From NCBI GenBank assembly GCA_025359125.1, contig JANYHI010000063.1, positions 124,001-188,000 on the forward strand: a stretch of 64,000 bases of DNA. Direction: 5' to 3'. The DNA is from Cytophagales bacterium (GTDB taxonomy: Bacteria > Bacteroidota > Bacteroidia > Cytophagales > Cyclobacteriaceae). A program made the translations under genes and the position numbers. The notes beneath the pieces were generated by a model. The model saw only the letters and a list, made by a program, of their open reading frames with translations, searched no databases and was not told the DNA's origin. Below are positions 62,501-64,000 of the stretch, in pieces (position 1 is the stretch's first letter; each line of letters starts with the position of its first letter).

Positions 62501-63979
62501 AATATTGTTGCCTCCTGTGGTATTGCTGGTCATAGCAATGGCACCCACGGCCACATTATAATTTCCTGTTGTGTTGTTGTTGAGTGACAACTGGCCGAAG
62601 GCTGCATTTGATCCACCGCCAACATTTTTCTCCAATGCCTGTGAGCCAAACCCTGCATTTTGGCCTCCCGTATTAAGGCTACCTGCCACCGAGCCAAAGA
62701 AGGTGCTGGCGTTTACGTTATCAATCCTGCCAGCCCTTTGATTATTCATTAAAAAATTCAACGGCACGTTGTCTTTTGTTCCAATGTAATTTGTGCCTGT
62801 GCCTATCGCACCGTCAACAGTGCCTATGTTACCACCTAGAGCCCAGCCACTGACACCAGCGGACCACACTGGCAGGCCTGCATTCACAGTCAAAACTTGG
62901 TTGGCCGCGCCAATAGGTAATTTACTTAATATATTTGAAGCAGAGGCGTAAAGAATATCACCTGTTGCATAGGTAATTTGGTTAGTACCGCCAAAGGCTT
63001 CGCTCACTTTTGTTCCGTTCCAAACTCCGGAAGTGATGGTGCCAACGGTGTTGATATCTGTACCTATTAATTTACTTGCCGCAATGCTCCCTGCTAACTT
63101 CACATTCGTAACTGCATTACTAGCAATTGTAAATGTGCCTGTCGTTCCGGTCACTGATAAAGTCAAATCTCCTGCTGCCGTAATCCCCACGTTGCTCCCG
63201 TTGTTTGATAAAAGTTGGCTGGCCGATAATAAGGGAAGTACATTTGCATCTACATAGGCTTTGTTGGCTGCATCGGTCGGTACAGTTGGAGTGGCTAGAT
63301 TGGTAATCTTATTATTCCCCAATGAAACTGGGGCTGTGGCCGCTCCAAAATTAGAAAATGGAAAGGTGCTGGGTGCAGTGGCGGTGGCCACATTGCTCGC
63401 ATTACCCACAAAAAATTGACCATTGGGTAAGGGCGTTGAGCTTACGGCACTTGGTGCTTTTGGCTCCCATGTATTAGTGGTGCCATTCCAAGTTAACACC
63501 ATTCCATTTGTTGCGGTTGGAGTATTAGCTGTGGCTTCCCATCTTGAATTAGTTTGATTCCACATTAATAGCTGACCATTTTGATTAGCCGCTGGACCCG
63601 CTGAGGAGGCCAATGGAAAAGAAGATACAGGTGATCCGCTTAATTGAATCAGGTTTCCATTGATAGAAATAGATTGAGACCCTCCAGAGCCTCCTCCTAC
63701 TTGATTCCACGCTGTACCATCAAAAAAGTAAACTTTCTTATCGCTGTCATCAAATACCACCATGCCCTTTTCAGTAGCCGTTGCATTTACTGAGCCTTTA
63801 CTATTGACAATCGGTATAATGAATCCTTGGTTTGCTCCCGTTAAAAGCAACACGGCTTTCGGATTGGGAGTCGGAGACGTACCTGTAGTGCCTATCGCTA
63901 CTTGGGCTTGTAAAGCGTAGGAAGTGGTAAGAAAAACTAAAAAAAATAGTGAATTGACGAAGTTGAACAATCGACTCAT
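59504..63979 (-). CDS. Giant repeat surface protein with YadA-head-like 17-residue repeats
   Basis: 1491 residues with a signal peptide (about 1-26, ending ALQAQ). An N-terminal region contains EKGMVVFDDSDKKVYFFDGT. Three long blocks follow, each opening with SGW-x-x-GGN-x-GT-x-DG and GTGTNYIGTKDNVPLN (around DNA 62840, 62050 and 61180). Each continues with arrays of a 17-residue unit, roughly NTTGxxNTAVGxxALxx. This unit resembles the left-handed-helix head repeats of trimeric adhesins. The C-terminal 150 residues (GAGTFKIDHPQDPENKYLYH ... VSWQVTGIRKDP) form a conserved non-repetitive domain found on many such bacterial proteins. No type IX sorting domain is obvious at its end. It starts the surface module. 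A likely adhesin or stalk; binding target unknown. Confidence 0.8.
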   Translation of the reverse strand: MSRLFNFVNSLFFLVFLTTSYALQAQVAIGTTGTSPTPNPKAVLLLTGANQGFIIPIVNSKGSVNATATEKGMVVFDDSDKKVYFFDGTAWNQVGGGSGGSQSISINGNLIQLSGSPVSSFPLASSAGPAANQNGQLLMWNQTNSRWEATANTPTATNGMVLTWNGTTNTWEPKAPSAVSSTPLPNGQFFVGNASNVATATAPSTFPFSNFGAATAPVSLGNNKITNLATPTVPTDAANKAYVDANVLPLLSASQLLSNNGSNVGITAAGDLTLSVTGTTGTFTIASNAVTNVKLAGSIAASKLIGTDINTVGTITSGVWNGTKVSEAFGGTNQITYATGDILYASASNILSKLPIGAANQVLTVNAGLPVWSAGVSGWALGGNIGTVDGAIGTGTNYIGTKDNVPLNFLMNNQRAGRIDNVNASTFFGSVAGSLNTGGQNAGFGSQALEKNVGGGSNAAFGQLSLNNNTTGNYNVAVGAIAMTSNTTGGNNIAIGVQSNNNNTTGSGNTAIGYNANFGNISSGFNTIVGIDAAFNNTGANNTALGRQALFTNTTGSNNTAVGYKADVAATVTNATAIGANASATTSNTIQLGDALVTTVNIGTGTTAKLVAGGLQITGGTLGVGKVLTSDAAGLATWQAGGSGWALGGNTGTVDGVVGTGTNYIGTKDNVPLNFVVNNLSAGRIESAAGTANTLFGYQAGSVNTGIQNAAVGYQAMQNNTAGQRNAAFGYHALLNNTTGNGNTGAGQNALSLNTTGGANAAFGTSALANNTGSTNTAVGNSALTSNTTASDNVAVGTQSLSFNTIGASNSALGSASLINNTTGSNNTAVGLNALQTNTTSNFNTALGYKADVSSAAFTNATAIGANALVTGSNIIQLGDLNVTTVNVGTGTTAKLVAGSLQITGGTLGAGKVLTSDATGNATWQSGGSGWIPGGNTGTIDGAVGTGTNYIGTKDNVPLNLIVNNQKAGRIEPATPFGTFFGFEAGLNNGVAQGNVAVGYQALQSFTSASNTAIGYQAMKATSGGQNTSLGYAAMQTNTTGTGNTAVGSQALANQLLANYNTAIGLSVMQFATGNSNTAIGAQAAAFNSSGTNNVFLGYQAGYPLASVANSNTTGSNNTFVGTNTGLSAGAQVSGSTAIGYNARVDASNALILGGTGVDAVNVGIGTTSPTQALDVNGNALIGSAAVNNIGLIIRGPNSPVDANSAQDISFSFSSAGSSRIRSYRGSSWDTYLQFLTNASAQGSDNPQIRMHISENGNVGIGTTSPSNKLEVQSAGTAIFGQSSGSTTAAVYGYNGNTGGTLNRGVYGQADGVNAHAVEGYSLSGFAGYFNGKVTVTGTLSKGAGTFKIDHPQDPENKYLYHSFVESPDMMNVYNGNISTNSEGLAVVSLPNYFESLNKDFRYQLTVLGEFAQAIIFKKVEGNVFIIKTDKPNIEVSWQVTGIRKDPFAEKNRIIPEVNKTGAEKGKYLHPEAYGLPVNKGLYDKPIKENN

Positions 63980-64000
63980 GAGATAGGCATGATTTAAATT

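Noticed and set aside
60540-62700. Regularly spaced short repeats resembling a CRISPR array
   Set aside because: The periodicity is 51 bp in frame with a coding sequence, the units are degenerate without constant repeats and unique spacers, and no cas genes are present.
61143-63257. Several plus-strand open frames within the giant repeat protein (61143, 62028, 62217, 63033)
   Set aside because: They are antisense to the 51-bp repeats of a clearly real minus-strand gene. Their Val/Pro-rich translations simply mirror the repeat and recur with each block.

Overview
This window comes from a member of the Bacteroidota, most likely a Cytophagales-type gliding/environmental bacterium. The evidence is an AT-rich chromosome, type IX secretion genes (PorU, PorV, a PorP/SprF protein and a protein with a gliding-motility-type C-terminal domain), a SusC-like TonB receptor, TTG/GTG starts without Shine-Dalgarno sequences, and promoter elements of the phylum's TTTG-N19-TAnnTTTG type (best example in front of rpsL). 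I see no transposase, integrase, phage module or CRISPR array. Most of the window is core chromosome. The only clearly disturbed stretch is about 11.1-11.9 kb.

Layout. 0-9.4 kb: the start of a glycosyltransferase, tgt, an LptF/LptG permease with an EamA transporter, a ferredoxin/reductase pair, a long PurF-type amidotransferase, a PhoH ATPase and a SAM-hydroxide adenosyltransferase homologue. 9.5-19.6 kb: a secreted amidohydrolase, a remnant of an outer-membrane protein between two copies of a 130-bp repeat, tRNA-Arg(CCU), an ECF sigma operon, a TonB receptor with an extra C-terminal domain, a D-aminoacylase-like lipoprotein and an M15 peptidase. 19.7-24.0 kb: a Phe/Tyr biosynthesis operon (pheA, an aminotransferase-prephenate dehydrogenase fusion, DAHP synthase-chorismate mutase). 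It is preceded by what reads as a complete transcription attenuator: a 25-residue leader peptide with FYFSFYFY, an antiterminator segment and an intrinsic terminator. 24.1-31.7 kb: a lipoprotein, a SET-domain protein, the str operon (rpsL-rpsG-fusA-rpsJ), a propeller protein and a second D-aminoacylase paralogue. 31.8-42.4 kb: an acyl-CoA oxidase-like enzyme with an N-terminal helical extension, a UbiA-like/methyltransferase pair, and a tetR-tolC-(ACP-like)-MFP-RND efflux operon with matching operator-like palindromes. 42.5-49.8 kb: a metallo-hydrolase, pssA, porU, porV and an M16 homologue lacking the catalytic motif. 49.9-54.3 kb: four consecutive amide-bond enzymes (ATP-grasp, GCS2-type carboxylate-amine ligase, class I glutamine amidotransferase, ATP-grasp-like), a candidate pathway for an unknown amide or peptide metabolite. 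54.4-56.9 kb: a degenerate thiamine-pyrophosphokinase-like protein, prmC and ribD. 56.9-64 kb: a surface module of a 1491-residue repeat adhesin, a CHU_C-domain protein and a PorP/SprF protein with a very basic tail.

The two points I rate highest are the Phe/Tyr attenuator upstream of pheA and the four-gene amidoligase cluster. Next come a degenerate acyl-carrier-like protein inside the RND efflux operon and the repeat-flanked outer-membrane remnant. All family assignments were made by reading the translations. No database search was run.
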